Assembly: GCA_963576785.1 (NCBI GenBank)
Contig: OY756139.1
Coordinates: 3,720,001-3,784,000, forward strand
DNA length: 64,000 nt
From: Chlorophyllum brunneum
Lineage: Eukaryota > Basidiomycota > Agaricomycetes > Agaricales > Agaricaceae
Direction of reading: 5' to 3'
Below, in pieces: positions 1 through 11,604 of the stretch (positions are counted from its first letter, which is position 1; each line of letters begins with the position of its first letter). A model generated the notes under the pieces. That model made no database searches and was not told where the DNA came from. It saw only the letters and a program-made list of their open reading frames with translations. Position numbers and translations under genes: made by a program.

Positions 1-2882
1 AATATCCATCACAGCTCCAAGTGTCTTCTTCTTCTGAATCTCCGTGAAATTCTTGATGTGAAGTCGGTGTGGGGAAGAATGATACTCCTTCGTTAATCTT
101 GCCAATGTGTGTTCATCATCCAATGTATGAAGCCTCGATGTTTGTTGTTCGGCCAACTTTTGGAGATGGAGTTTAATGGGCATGAGCCCTGCAAGGGACT
201 CTACACCGCCTGTGGGAGAAGTCCGGAAGGCCCCAGTAATCCAGAGCACTGCACTTTGTTGCATTTTGTTGAGGATTTCACAGGTCCCTTTAGTTTGTGA
301 CCTATTGTGAAACCATAGCCGATATCCATATGTCGCCACTGGTACAACACACAAATGGTATAGTAATCTTTTGTTACTGGAGGACAGACCTCTAACAGAG
401 TTTTCATCACCTTAATCGTGGATATTGCTTTGGCGGAGTAGAATCGAACATGTTTCTTGAAAGTTAATGTTCGATCAAAGTAGAAGCCGAGATAGTGCCA
501 ATGGGCTTTCGGTTTGAGGGGAGTGCAACCTGTGAATGGTGGTGATCCCAAATTGATAGAGGGATTCGAGTCCTGTCTTGCATGTGTAAAGTGGAAGACC
601 TTGGACTTGCCATGTTCAATTTCTAGGCCAAATTCATTCATGAGCCGCTCCATTTCGTGGTACATGTGTTGAAGGATCTCGACGTTCCATTCCAGGGACG
701 GAGATTGTGCGACTAAAGTGCCATCATCAACAAAAGAGAGAACATCAAAGTCCCATCTATCACGGTATTCCTCCATATGTGTGTCAAATATGTGAAGGAG
801 GGGGGCGAGGTATAGGGCAGAAAGGATGGGGCTAAGGGCAGAACCTTGACCTACTCCTACTGCTGCATCGTATTCTGGGGAGGTTTCACTATTCTACCGG
901 TAGGTAGTGCGACGCTCTTTAAGGTAGTTGTTGAAGAATGCTGCGACTTGTGGGGGGAATCCCTGCCAACCCAGTATGTCGATGAGTAGATTGTGGTTAA
1001 GGGAGGGGAAGAATTGGGCTACATCGAATGCGAGCACCGATGTCTTCTTCTTCTTTGTCCAGGCTCCCCGGATGATATGCATCAGAAAGAGACCTGCATC
1101 CTTAGTAGATCGTTGGTGGATGGCTCCCAGTTTGTGAGGGTGGAGAACTTTGAATTTCACCGCCTCGAATTGGAGTCGTTTGGCGAGCATTTTCTCTATT
1201 AGCTTGCCCAGCGTATTGAGGAGGACGATTGGTCTGAACGCCTTTGGAGTGGAGTAGTTGGGTTTGTTGGGTTTGGGGATGATCACCGACGTTGACTTTT
1301 TGAAGTGTGCAGGCCAATATCCAATACTTAGGCATGCACTGCTGATTTTGAGGAAGAGATCAGCGCAAGCTTCATTGGCGACAATCTACTTAAGATAAGA
1401 CCAGGAAATATGGTTGGGCCTGGGGGAAGAAGAGTTTGAGGTATCCTTGAGCAAATCCATCATCTCCAGGAGAGAGAAATTCACCCAAGTCCTGTTCTCC
1501 ATTCTGTTCGGTGGAGGAAGTTCGTCCAAGACTACTGTGTTAGTTGGTCTGTCACGGGCAGCATTATAGTGTTGGTCGAGTGCTATCCACAGGTTGTCCA
1601 GAGTAAGACAAGGTCGGCCGTTATGACGCATAGCTTCCATAGCCAGGAGTGCACGATCTTTAACCCATGGCATTAGATCCCACGGGCGCTTTCGGTCGAC
1701 TGAGATTTCTTGGATCTTCCTGTCAAAATACGCTCTTTTCGTTTTCCTTGTGGTCTTGCGAAAGGTGTTCCATTTGCGCTTGTTCTTGTGGTCCATGTGG
1801 TGTGTAGCAAGTGCAGTGGAGCACTCCTCATTCCACCAGGTCTTGGATCTAGTGGTGATCTTGGTCTTTTTCACATTCCGGTTCCAGGATCTGTCAAATA
1901 GAACTTCCAATTCTGTGACTGCTCTTTCCAGCTCTTCCGCTTCGTTCATCGGCCAGGTCTTGTTCTTAATTCCTTCTACTATATCCATCAGGAACCTGGT
2001 TTCTTCATCTGAGTCTTTGGCGATTGTCAATCGTTCAATGATAACCTCCATTTGTGGAATAGGAATCCTAATTAGGAGGGGGGCATGGTCCGAGTTGTAC
2101 CGATCGCCATCCTGGATTGAATGGGTGGGGATGTGTGGTAATGTTCCCAAAACAAACAACAGGTCAATGACTGTGTCTGGTAGATTGGAGTCCGAGGCAT
2201 AATGAGTTGGTTTGGCCGCAGATGGAGTTGTCCTCACAAGGTTGAGGGCTTTGGTGATCATAAGGAGATGGTCCACACTCGCCGGATGTTGATCCGTTGA
2301 AGGGTCCCATAACTCCGATCGGATGTTGATATCTCCACCCATTAAAGGGAAGGGTGGGAGGTCGAAGAGGTGCTCCTCGAGGAAGTGGAGTGCAGTGTTA
2401 CGGCTGTCATTGTAGACATTTAGCAGCAGTAGTTCTTCTCCTCCTGCATATAGGGAAATACACAGGAGGTCTCGATGTTCGATTAAATCTCTTCGAATGG
2501 AGGGTCGGAGTTGTTTCAGTCTCTTGTGAGCAAAGGTGAGGACTCGTGGAGTGGTATGGTGTTCCATGTTGACTGTCTGTTGAGGGTATCATTGGCGTCC
2601 CACTTGGAGGACTTCTTCGGCGATGACTGGATATGAAAGGAGCATCCAGTCTGGGTGAACTGGGCCTCCTATGAGGGGAGATCCATCATTAGAGACAGAT
2701 GAGGGAATGTCACGGAGAAATCTCCATGGGGGTTCTTGTATGAGGAGGAGGTCGACATCACCTCTACGTGCGAGGACTGTCTCCATCACTCCATATGATC
2801 TTCCAACATTGTGAGAGCAGACCTTCAACTCACTCAGAAGTGAGCGAGGAGGCCTGTCTTGATTGTCGGGGGCGTTATTCAT
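1..2882 (-). pseudogene. LINE A ORF2: APE endonuclease and reverse transcriptase, partial
   Basis: ORF2 nicks target DNA and copies the element RNA at the nick. The endonuclease spans about 2882-2030, with the motifs KVCSHNVGRS, IQEPPW, LNVYN, GGDINI and SDHAPL. RT spans about 1290-400: IIPKPNKPNYSTPKAFRPI, the motif A stretch LAFDVAQFFPSLNH, and the active-site box SFVDDGTLVA near 740. FVDD replaces the more common FADD and is shared by the other copies. The frame is broken several times: after 2589, near 1386, and between 894 and 776. The RNase H domain lies outside the window. Copies C and K show the same order in full. Confidence 0.85.
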
Positions 2883-5120
2883 TGTGGGGGGTTTGGCTTC
2901 AACTAGCCGGGGATGATGAGGAGGGGGGCAACGGGACTCCTTTGTTGGCTCTTAATTCGAGTGCTTTATTTGCGTGCCGTCATGGTCAAATTGCTTCTTC
3001 TAGAACTGATACTTTTGGTCAGTAGTGAGGTGGTCTTTGCCACAGTTGGAGCACGTAGCCTTATGAGGGCATGGCTCACCGGCGGGGGTAGCTGCAATGG
3101 GCAGGTCTGTTTTATCGTTACCTTTGCAACAATGGGCAAACAATCAGTGGTTGGCTGTGGAGTGTGGCCCCTTGCAGTGTGTGCAGGTGAAGAGCCTTGC
3201 TTGGTAGTGGACTAGGGGGTGGCCCCATCTGCAGCATTTTCCGCAAAATGGTACTCCCGGATTGGCGGTGGCTCTCCTGATGCAGAATAGTCCTCCATAG
3301 ATGTTGAGGAACTTATCCTCGATTTTGGCAATGTTGGACCCCACTTTGGAGTCCCAGATCTCAAACCATACCATACAGGTATCTGAGTGTTTGGAGTTGC
3401 ATCGCACTCATGGCTGCGTTGTGAATTGGATGTCGTCGGAATGGATCAAATTCCGGACACTGGTGACCACATCGGCCTCTGTAAGGATCTGTCCCTGGGG
3501 CATGATGTAACTGACGTCCATGACTTTCACAAATGATTTCAACTTTGGGAGGGATACGTCGCCCATGGTGACTCCTCCGAACTTATCTTTGAGCCATGTC
3601 TTGACAACATTGAGCTCCATGGGGGTTAACACCTCCAAGGTGTGGACCATAAGGCCCAGCTTACCCTGCGAGGTGGCGATAACCCTCGTCTTGGACTTCT
3701 CCGCTATAAGGCATGCGTTTAGAGAGTCAATGATAGCCCCAAAGTTGGTGACATTGGGCCCGGTGAGAAGGGGAATGATCACTTGCTTGTGCGATGGACT
3801 ATTTAGGGTGGAGCAGATAGTACCAGCCTTCTTAGCTGGCTTCTTATTTGCAGGGGAGGAGGAGGAGGAGAAAGCAGCATTGTACATAGCTACAATCTTC
3901 TCATTGGACAGTTCCAGGAATTTGCTCGCAAACTCCAAGAGTTTGAGAGGGTCCTGGGTGTTTGTGAAAGGGGCAACAGCGGGAGTGGCATTGTTACCCT
4001 TTTTTGCTGCAGCTGCGGCATAGGAAGTCTTTATTCCTTCCTGGGGTTTCTTGGCATCACTAGTGTTAGGCTGAGACCCCGGAGTTTTGGTGGCCTTGGC
4101 AGGCACAGTGGAAGGGGGAGGGGTGGGAGTTTTGGACATCTTCTGTCTGGTGTTAGCAGTCTTCATGACTGTCCCTTTGGGCTTCCAGCCCCCACTCTTC
4201 TTTTTGTTGATGATGGTCTTGAATTCTGCCTTGGTAATCATCTGCACATCATCGTCGGAGATACCCGAATGAGTGACTTCATTGCCAGCCGGTGCGTCAT
4301 CAACAGAGATATCCAACTGAGTGACGACACCAGGGGTGACAATGTGCTCGACAACCTCCATGCAGACATTGTCAGGTTTTTGCGTGGGGCTTTGGGGGGC
4401 CATGCGGCGAAGGGGAGAAACATCCAGCTGGAGGGTTTCCTCAGCGCAGACAATGATCTTACCAAAATTTACCCCCAACCATCCATGGAGATTGTTCTTC
4501 TTCTCGTCGATGGCAACCTTGAGCCATCCCGCCTTCATCAAGGTCCCCGTTAGTTCTGTAAAGGCCCGTCCAAATGCGAGGCCTTTGTCGCCGCTCATGT
4601 TGAAGGTACTGCAGGCTTTGACCCACTCTGAGATCTTGCCCACTTCCCTTACTGCATCGTCGTAAAATTCTTCAGGAGCATCTTCTCGCTCCTCGTCTTC
4701 TTGTTGGACTTTAGGTTCCAACTCTTGTTCGACCTGGTCTGCCCAGTCTTTTCCCGAGTAGTACTGATCGCCATCTGGCCTTACCCATTTAGAAACTCGA
4801 TGGTTTGTTTTCTCTCCATCACCAGATAGGGATGCCGTGGACATCAGAGGTGTGGTCGACCTTCTGCTGAGGACCAACGGGGGAATCATATTGCTGTAGA
4901 CCTGATCGGTGGGAACGAACGGCCTAGGTGCAGTTGGCGTCCTAGGGAATAGGATGCCTGGAGGGGGCAGAGCCACAGAGGCCGCAAATATAGAGGAGGA
5001 TGGAACATGTGTTGTGTCCCCAAAGACGTCTCCGTCACCGTCAGGTGTAGGATCTCTCAGAGAGAGATTAGAATGTGAAGCAGGCATGAAATGTATCCTA
5101 GTGCTATAGACTGGTACCAT
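2879..5120 (-). pseudogene. LINE A ORF1, gag-like RNA-binding protein (broken)
   Basis: ORF1 of Tad1/I-type LINEs encodes a nucleic-acid-binding protein that packages the element RNA. From the ATG at 5120 the frame runs through an acidic and Pro/Ser-rich N-terminal half, an Ala/Lys-rich linker, and a conserved domain around LLTGPNVTNFGAIIDSLNAC. A stop then interrupts it near 3408, where a CGA codon of sister copy C is TGA here. Downstream, cysteine-histidine clusters remain: CGKCCRWGH, then CTHCKGPH, then CSNCGKDH, the usual C-terminal zinc-knuckle series. The open frame extends upstream past 5170 into LINE B sequence, but that is a chance fusion at the insertion point. The ORF1 stop overlaps the ORF2 start as ATGA at 2882-2879. 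Confidence 0.85.
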
Positions 5121-5169
5121 ATAATCGAGTTTCGCAAATCGATGGTGGTGGTACAAGTCAAAGAAGGGG

Positions 5170-6171
5170 TGTGCCACAGCCCTCTCCAGCTCATCTGTGG
5201 TGTTCATTGGCCAGTTCTTGTTGTTTATCCCTTCCATAATATCTGTCAGGAATTCAGTTTCTTCCTCAGAGCCCTTAGGAACCATCATTCTCTCTATGAC
5301 AATATCCATTTGGGGAATAGGGATTCAAATAAGAAGGGGGGCATAGTCAGAATTGTACCAATTACTGTCCTGGATACTATGAGTGGGGATATGTGAAAGT
5401 ATACCCAAGGTGAAGAGAAGGTCAATGACCATGTCTGGGAGATTGGGGTCCAAAGCATATCATGTAGGTTTGGCAATAGATAGAATTGACCTCTCCAGGT
5501 TAAGAGTCTCAGTAACCATAAGTAGATGGTCTGCACTTGCAGGATGTTGATTCATTGAAGGGTCCCATCTCACAGATCAGATATTGATGTCACTACCCAT
5601 TAGAAGGAAGAGTAGGAGATTGAAGAGGTGCTCCTTGAGGAAGTGGAGTACAGTGTTATGGCTGTTATTGTAGATGTTTAATAGTAGAAGTTCTTCTTCT
5701 CTGGCAAATAACAAAATGCACATGAGGTCTCAATGATTTGATAATATCCCTTCTGACAGAGGGTTGGAGTTGCTTAAGTCATTTGTGTGCAAAAACAAAG
5801 ACACAAGGGAGGGTTTGATGGTTCTCATTGACTGTTCTACCAGGCCCTTCAGGCTGAGGTCGAAGTTAATGAGGAATCCACCAGTGTCCAACTTGGAGGA
5901 CTTCTTCAGCTATAATAGGATAGGAAAGGAGGGTCCAGTCTGGATGGATTGGACTCCCTATGAAAGGCAAACTGTCATTGGAGACAGGAGAAGATATATT
6001 GCAGAGGTATCTCCATGGGGGTTCTTGAATGAGGAGAAGGTCAATATCACCTCTGTGCACGAGGACTGTCTCCAACACTCCATACAATCTTCCAACATTG
6101 TGAGAACAGACTTTTAATTTGCTCAATAGAGAGTAAGGGAGTCTGTCTTGATCATCAGGTGTGTTATTCAT
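5170..6171 (-). pseudogene. LINE B ORF2, endonuclease part
   Basis: This is the N-terminal portion of an ORF2 polyprotein. The APE endonuclease motifs KVCSHNVGRLYG and IQEPPW are present near 6105-6030, and later blocks through the NNKNWPMN segment reach 5200. Many stops follow residue 100. The reading is cut by LINE A at 5169. Confidence 0.78.
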
Positions 6172-6947
6172 TGAGAGGGGGCCATTTGGCTTCGACCAGC
6201 CAGGGATGGAGAGGAGGGGGGGTGGGGGACTCCTTTGTTGGCTCTAAGTTCAAGTGCCTTGTTGGTATGCCAGTCATGGTCAAATCGATGTTTCCAAAAC
6301 TGACATTTTCTGTCTATGGCAAGATGATCTTTACCACAATTGGAGCACAATGCCTTGTGGGGGCATGGTTCTCCAGCAGGGGTAGCAATAACAGGAGAGG
6401 TCACTTTCTCATTACCTTTGCAACAAAATGCAAAGGCACGATGGTTAGTGGTGGAGTGGGGTCCTTTGCAGTGAGCACAAGTGAACAACCTTGTATGGCA
6501 TCAGACTAAGGGATGGCCCCATCTGCAGCACTTGGTGCAAAATGGGACACCAGGATTGGTGCTGGCCCTTCTAATGTGGAATAGGCCTCCATAGATGTTA
6601 AGGAACTTGTCCTCAATCTTGGCAATGTTGGAGCCCGCTTTAGAGTCCCAGATCTCAAACCATACCATACAGGTGTCAGAATGCTTAGAGTTGTGATGCA
6701 CTCATGGTTGCATAGTGAATTGGATGGCATCCAAGTGGATTGAACTCCAGATGCTGGAGACCATGTCAGCCTTGGTGAGAATAATGCCTTGGAGGGTGAT
6801 GTAATTTACATCTGTGATTTTTACGAACAATTTGGACTGGGGGAGAGATGCTTCACCCATTGTGATCCCTCCAAACTTCTCTTTAAGCCATGCTTTAACA
6901 ATGTTAAGCTCAGTGGGGATTAGAACCTCCGAGGTGTGGACCATAAG
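6168..6947 (-). pseudogene. LINE B ORF1, C-terminal part with zinc knuckles
   Basis: This continues LINE B ORF1 on the other side of gypsy C, beginning at the VHTSEVLIPTELN block. The Cys/His clusters are visible as CTKCCRWGH (about 6540), CAHCKGPH and CSNCGKDH (about 6400-6330). At least one stop codon (near 6702) and one after GHPLV (near 6501) interrupt it. It ends at an ATGA overlap with ORF2 at 6171-6168. Confidence 0.8.
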
Positions 6948-7253
6948 TGTTATGAACTATAGATAGACAGTACATTCCTATTATGTGCCCATCACATTTA
7001 TCATTCCTATGTATCCATTTCATCCTCTTGTTTCATCCCTTATGGCTGTACTCTTACTGACTCATTCTACTCATCCCCTATGACTCCCTTACTCTGTTCC
7101 TTTATTATTAGCACTCACCACTAGTATATAAAGTGTAGTAATACTTGATGTATTCCTTACACTTTACCAATCATATCATCCCTTTCTCTTTTCTCTACTT
7201 CCTTGTCTTTATCCAAAGACTTGCAACCTGAGTCCTAGACTAAGATTGTAACA
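6948..7253 (+). repeat. 5' LTR of gypsy C
   Basis: This 306-bp LTR begins TGTTATGAAC and ends TTGTAACA. It matches 20284-20580 with scattered transitions and a few small indels, including a stretch near 7080 that is missing from the 3' copy. The same LTR family bounds elements G and J and forms fragment O. Confidence 0.95.
7125..7170 (+). promoter_or_regulatory. LTR promoter TATA box and likely transcript start of gypsy C
   Basis: TATATAAAG lies at 7125-7133. About 34 nt downstream is ACACTTTACCAA (7159-7170), which is exactly complementary to the putative primer-binding site after the LTR. If transcription starts about 30 nt below TATA, as usual, this 12-mer would lie at the 5' end of the RNA. 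Confidence 0.6.
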
Positions 7254-7268
7254 TTTGGTAAAGTGTCA
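7254..7268 (+). promoter_or_regulatory. Putative primer-binding site of gypsy C (self-priming type)
   Basis: Immediately after the LTR is TTTGGTAAAGTGTCA. TTGGTAAAGTGT (7255-7266) is the exact reverse complement of LTR positions 7159-7170. Element G keeps both partners (46664-46675 and 46760-46771). This matches the Tf1-type arrangement, in which the RNA 5' end primes minus-strand synthesis. A tRNA primer is not excluded. Confidence 0.55.
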
Positions 7269-7346
7269 TTTGACTCACCTTGCAAGAGAGGTGCCACTAT
7301 TCATAGCTAGGCTTGGAATAATAGCCTCCAACCAGGACAACAGTAT

Positions 7347-8531
7347 ATGAGCAGCAGTAGCTCATTGAGAACACCAAGAAGACCAAGAGCTCTGAGACCA
7401 ACAGATATCCAGGGATCACCCATAACCACCGGATCCAAACAACAAACAGAACCAGAAATCCCTGAAGGCCTTAAATGGTAGAAATCCGACCACAGTATAG
7501 AAGAAGATACAGCTCTTTTCGAGACCCTATTCAACACAGAAGTTGCTGAGACCACATTCGACATAGAAGTTGCTGAGACCCCATTTAATACAGAAATTGC
7601 CGAAGCCACATCCGACATAGAAGTTGCTGAGACCTACGAGAACAAACATAGCGAACCAGAGACAGAATCAGAGATGGCCGATGAAATCAATTTCCCAAAG
7701 AATCTAGCCCCAGAACCAGGATATTTCAATAGAGATAGAACCAAGTTTGACGATTGGTGGAGAGCAATGTCCTTATGGACACTCTTCAACAAAATCAACA
7801 ATAATAAGCAAAAGATAATTGGAATATTAGCTCAAATGAAAGGAGGACTTGCAGGTCCCTATGCCAATGCCAAATTACAAATGATTCAAGACAAAAAAAC
7901 ACCGGCTTTTGATGACTTTGCAAAGGAGATGGTAGCCACCTTCTCCTTGGGGAATAGAAAAGCAATAGCAGAAGGGGAAATTGAGTTGTTCAAACAGGGA
8001 AAGAGGAACACTGCGGACTTCTTAATAGAGTTCGAAGCATTGAAGACCTAAGCAGGAACAGACAACGTGCATGCCATATTCCTCCTCAAACAACACACCA
8101 GAGCAGATATTATCCAAACTATTGTAGGCTACCCACCAGCCTCAATCCCAGATACATACAGCAAATGGAGAAACACCATCCTTGCAGTAGGACAGGGATA
8201 CAAAACAATGGACATCACATGAGGAGATGTCAGAACAAGCACAGGGGTCACCTATGGAGGTGGAGGACAACCAATCGAAATTGGTAGACAAAGGGCAGAC
8301 ACCGATCAGAATGGCAAACCAAGGTGTTTTAACTGTAACCTCTACGGGCATATTGCCAAATACTGCTGCAAGAAGATGAAGATAGCATACACCAAAATAA
8401 CATGCTATAACTGTGGCAAACAAGGCCACATCTCAAAGAACTGTAAAGCACCAAAGAAAGTGCACATCAGGGAGATTACCGAGGAGATAGAAGAAGAGAC
8501 AAAAGAGGATTTTGTCGAAGGCTCCGAGTAG
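7347..8531 (+). pseudogene. gypsy C gag (capsid and nucleocapsid), broken
   Basis: Gag builds the virus-like particle. I place the start at the ATG at 7347, giving MSSSSS and an Arg/Pro-rich leader. The frame stays aligned with the main body and the same start exists in gypsy G (46583). The acidic 9-residue repeats follow, then the capsid-like region from 7674 (FDDWWRAM, then FLIEFEAL), then two CCHC zinc knuckles: CFNCNLYGHIAKYC and CYNCGKQGHISKNC at about 8325-8445. Stops near 7489, 8049 and 8218 break the frame. It ends at TAG 8529-8531. Pol continues in the -1 frame near this point, so a programmed frameshift is plausible but unproven. Confidence 0.85.
7538..7634 (+). repeat. 27-bp in-frame tandem repeat in gypsy C gag
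   Basis: About 3.6 copies of a 27-bp unit start at 7538, 7565, 7592 and 7619. They encode 9-residue repeats such as EVAETTFDI. The repeat lies in frame between the gag start at 7347 and the MADEINF segment. Gypsy G has the same repeat on the minus strand at about 46296-46400. Confidence 0.85.
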
Positions 8532-11500
8532 GCACAAACCTGCAAACCAATAAACCTAGAGTTTCTGTTTTATTTCACAATAGACGATATGTAATCCCAC
8601 AAAAACGAAACTTGATGTGTGAACTTCTCCTTGATTTAACGATCAGAACAAAGAAGGACCCAAGCAAATCACCACACTGGTGGATTCCGGATGTACACAC
8701 ATGTGCATAGCACAGAGGGTAGTAGAAGAAGAACAAATCATGACCAAACCCCTCAAAACCCCAATACAAGTAATCAATGCTGATAGAACCGAAAACAAGA
8801 AGGGAGAAATAACAGATACGGCACAACTGGTACTAAGTAATGGCAAACACATGGAAGAAATCAAAGCAATGGTAACACAACTGGAAAGTCCGGACCTATA
8901 TCTCGGACATGACTGGCTAGTCAAGCACAACCCAGAAATTGATTGGACAAACAACATAGTATGCTTCAATAGATGCCCAAAGGATTGCACCACACACTAC
9001 AACAATATATGGTTCAACGAAAGAATACGCACGGTAAAAGAATACATAGAGGAAAAGAAAACTGATCAAACAAACCCAGAAGACCTACCAACATACCTGC
9101 AGCAATATATGCACCTGTTCAACAAGAAGAATTTCGACAAACTACCAAAACATACAATATGGGACCATGAAATAAACTTGACAGAAGATGCACCACCGGT
9201 ATTACAGTCCAAGGTCTATCCAATGACATTAACGGAGAAGCAAGAACTGCAAACATTCCTCGACAAAAACATCGCCTCAGGACAAATTTGACCATCACAA
9301 TCCCCCTACACTACACCATGCTTCTTCATACCAAAAAAAGATGGAACCAAACGACTGGTACAAGACTACAAGAAGCTACATGAACACACAATCAAAGACA
9401 AAATGCCACTTCCACTCATAAGTGAAGTTATCGATAAACTCAAGAACACGAAAGTCTTCAACAAACTCGACATCATCTGGGGATACAATAACATTAGGAT
9501 AAGAGAAGGCGATGAATGGAAAGCAGCATTTGTAACGAACAACAGATTATTCAAGCCAATGGTCATGTTTTTTGGAATGAGTAACTCGCCAGCAACGTTC
9601 CAAAGGATGATGAACACTGTCTTTTGAGAAATGCTACATGAAGGAGCAGTCGTCAACTATATGGATGATTTCATCATACCCAGGACCACACAACAGGAAC
9701 TTGAAGATAGGACAAAATGATTTCTCAACATTGCAGCAAAACACCAACTATATTTCAAAAGATCGAAATGCATATTTGATGCAAAAGAAATACCTATACT
9801 AGGATTTGTGGTTGGACAAGGCAGTGTTAAAATGGAGGAGGAGAAAGTGAAAGTGGTAAAAGAATGGCCAACACCCAAATCCCTAAAAGATGTCGAAAAA
9901 TTCCTAGGATTTGCAAACTTCTACCAACAATTCATTCACAACTTCAGCAGCATGGCAGCCCCATTACACGAGTTGAAGAAGAAAGACATGCAATGGGTAT
10001 GGAAGGAACAATAGCAGCAAGCCTTTGAAAGGATCAAAGAAAAGATCACAAGTGAACCGGTACTAGCAATGCCACAGGACAAGGGTCAATACAGGGTAGA
10101 AGTGGATGCATTGGGATATGGAGTAGGAGCAGTATTATTGCAAAAACAAGAAGAACACTGGCATCCAATTGCATTCCATTCAAGAACAATGACACCTGCA
10201 GAACAAAACTATCAAATCTATGACAAAGAGTTACTCACCATTCGAGAAGCAATCAAAACTTGGAGACAATATCTACTCGATGCAGATGAACCATTCAAAA
10301 TATGGACTGATCACAAAAACCTAGAATACTTCCGAAAACCACAGCAACTCACAGGATGACAAGCAAGGTGGCAGATGGAGTTACAAGAATACCATTACAT
10401 GCTGAAACATATCCCTGGAAAAACCAACACAAAAGCCGACATCTTATCAAGACTAACAAAAACAGACACTACTCGAGACAACACCAACATCACCTTACTA
10501 CCCGACCACTTATTCAATGACAGCACGATTACCACAATCTGACAAATTTGGGAAATCTCAGGAGAAGAAGATCTGAAACACCAAATATGAAAGGAGACAA
10601 GAAGGGAAACACAATGGCTAAAAGAAAAAGAGAAGTGACCAAAGGAGATATGGGAAACAGATGGAGTCCTGATGTTTGAAGGAAGGATATATATCCCACT
10701 CAACAACCAAATATGACAAGAAATACTACGACAGCACCATGACAAAACAGATGTAGGACATCCGGGACAATATCAAATGATCGAACTCCTTAAACGGTGT
10801 TATTGGTGGCCCTAGATGCACAATGATGTCAAATAATATATCAGAGGATGTGAAACATGCCAATGAAATAAAATACTCCGAACAAGACTGACAACACATC
10901 TCCATCCATTACCAACACCAGTGGAACCCTGGGAGGAGATATCAATCAACATGATAGGACCACTACCAGAATCAGAAGGATATGATGCAATACTTGTCAT
11001 AGTCGATTGTTTCAGCAAAATGATCAGATTGCATGCAGTCAACACCACCTTAACATCCGAGGAGCTAGGAGATATCTATTGAGATGATATATGGAGAACA
11101 CATGGAATATCCCAAAGAATTATAAGCAATAGAGGCCCACAATTCACATCCAAATTGATGGCAGAACTATGCCAAGCAACAGGAACCCAGCGAAACTTAT
11201 CCACAGCATACCATCCACAAACTGATGGTCAAACAGAGTGCATCAACCAGGAGGTTGAAACATACCTCAGAAATGTAATAAAACATGCTCAAGACAATTG
11301 GAAAAAATGGCTAGCCACAGCGGAATTCCAATACAACGACAAGATCCACACAGCTACTGGATATTCACCATTCGAAATAGTTTATGGACAATACCCTTGG
11401 AAAGGAGATATAACAAGTATCACCAAAGCACCTGCAATCACAGATTGAATACAGGAGTTACAGAACATGCAACAAGAAACAACAAAGATGTTACAATGCA

Positions 11501-11540
11501 GTCAGGAACAAATGGAGAAATGCAACAGCACTAAGCCAGA
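8519..11540 (+). pseudogene. gypsy C pol: protease, RT, RNase H, integrase (broken)
   Basis: This is a polyprotein for reverse transcription and integration. Protease: TLVDSGCTHM near 8675. RT: FIPKKDGTKRL at 9330, KLDIIWGYNNI at 9465, MFFGMSNSPATFQ at 9570 and the active site NYMDDFI at 9655. RNase H: VDALGYGVGAVL at 10100, then IWTDHKNLEYF at 10300. Integrase: an H-H-C-C zinc arm at about 10735-10865, then the core. In this copy the first core aspartate reads Asn (ISINMIGPLPES, near 10950) and the second also reads Asn (IISNRGPQF, near 11130). Sister G keeps both Asp residues. More than ten stops are present, mostly TGA where G has CGA or CAA. LINE C interrupts the C-terminal part at 11552. 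Confidence 0.9.
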
Positions 11541-11552
11541 ACATGAATACAC
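11541..11552. repeat. Target-site duplication of LINE C (5' copy)
   Basis: ACATGAATACAC here is repeated at 18098-18109 directly after the poly(A) tail. Rejoining at the duplication restores the gypsy pol frame (HEYT followed by PGEQVW), as in gypsy G, so the boundary is well supported. Confidence 0.93.
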
Positions 11553-11604
11553 CATCCCTTCTTTGACTTGTACCACCACCATCAATTTACAAAAAGTCGA
11601 TTAT

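Larger units (their letters stand above)
1..5169 (-). mobile_element. LINE copy A (non-LTR, Tad1-like), 3' end outside window
   Basis: This is an APE-type non-LTR retrotransposon on the minus strand. Its 5' end is the same junction sequence (CCCTTCTTTGAC) seen in LINE copies B, C and K. Reading leftwards it has ORF1 (gag-like, zinc knuckles), then ORF2 with endonuclease and reverse transcriptase. The window starts inside the region between RT and RNase H, so the RNase H, 3' UTR and tail lie off the left edge. It is inserted into ORF2 of LINE B: just past position 5169 the sequence switches to the post-endonuclease region of another LINE copy. The target duplication cannot be checked because the 3' junction is outside the window. 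The copy is defective, with multiple stops and frameshifts. Confidence 0.9.
5170..6947 (-). mobile_element. LINE copy B, internal part (left of gypsy C)
   Basis: This is the continuation of LINE B across gypsy C. The first piece is 22142-20581. After the gypsy insertion with its ATAAG duplication (6943-6947 and 20581-20585), ORF1 resumes here at the same codon context. It contains the ORF1 C-terminus and the ORF2 endonuclease. It is then interrupted at 5169/5170 by LINE A. The remainder (RT, RNase H, tail) must lie beyond the left edge, past LINE A. CpG dinucleotides are scarce here compared with copy C, and many codons differ by C-to-T or G-to-A changes, so B looks older. Confidence 0.88.

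Noticed and set aside
3520..4023. A plus-strand frame of 167 codons opposite LINE ORF1 (similar antisense frames near 12405-12905 and 56747-57298)
   Set aside because: They recur because the sense sequence is conserved. They show no independent domain and are mirror frames of ORF1.
3408..5309. A 633-codon frame starting MDIVIERMMV in LINE A
   Set aside because: Its first 47 or so codons are LINE B endonuclease-region sequence across an insertion border. The true ORF1 start is the ATG at 5120.
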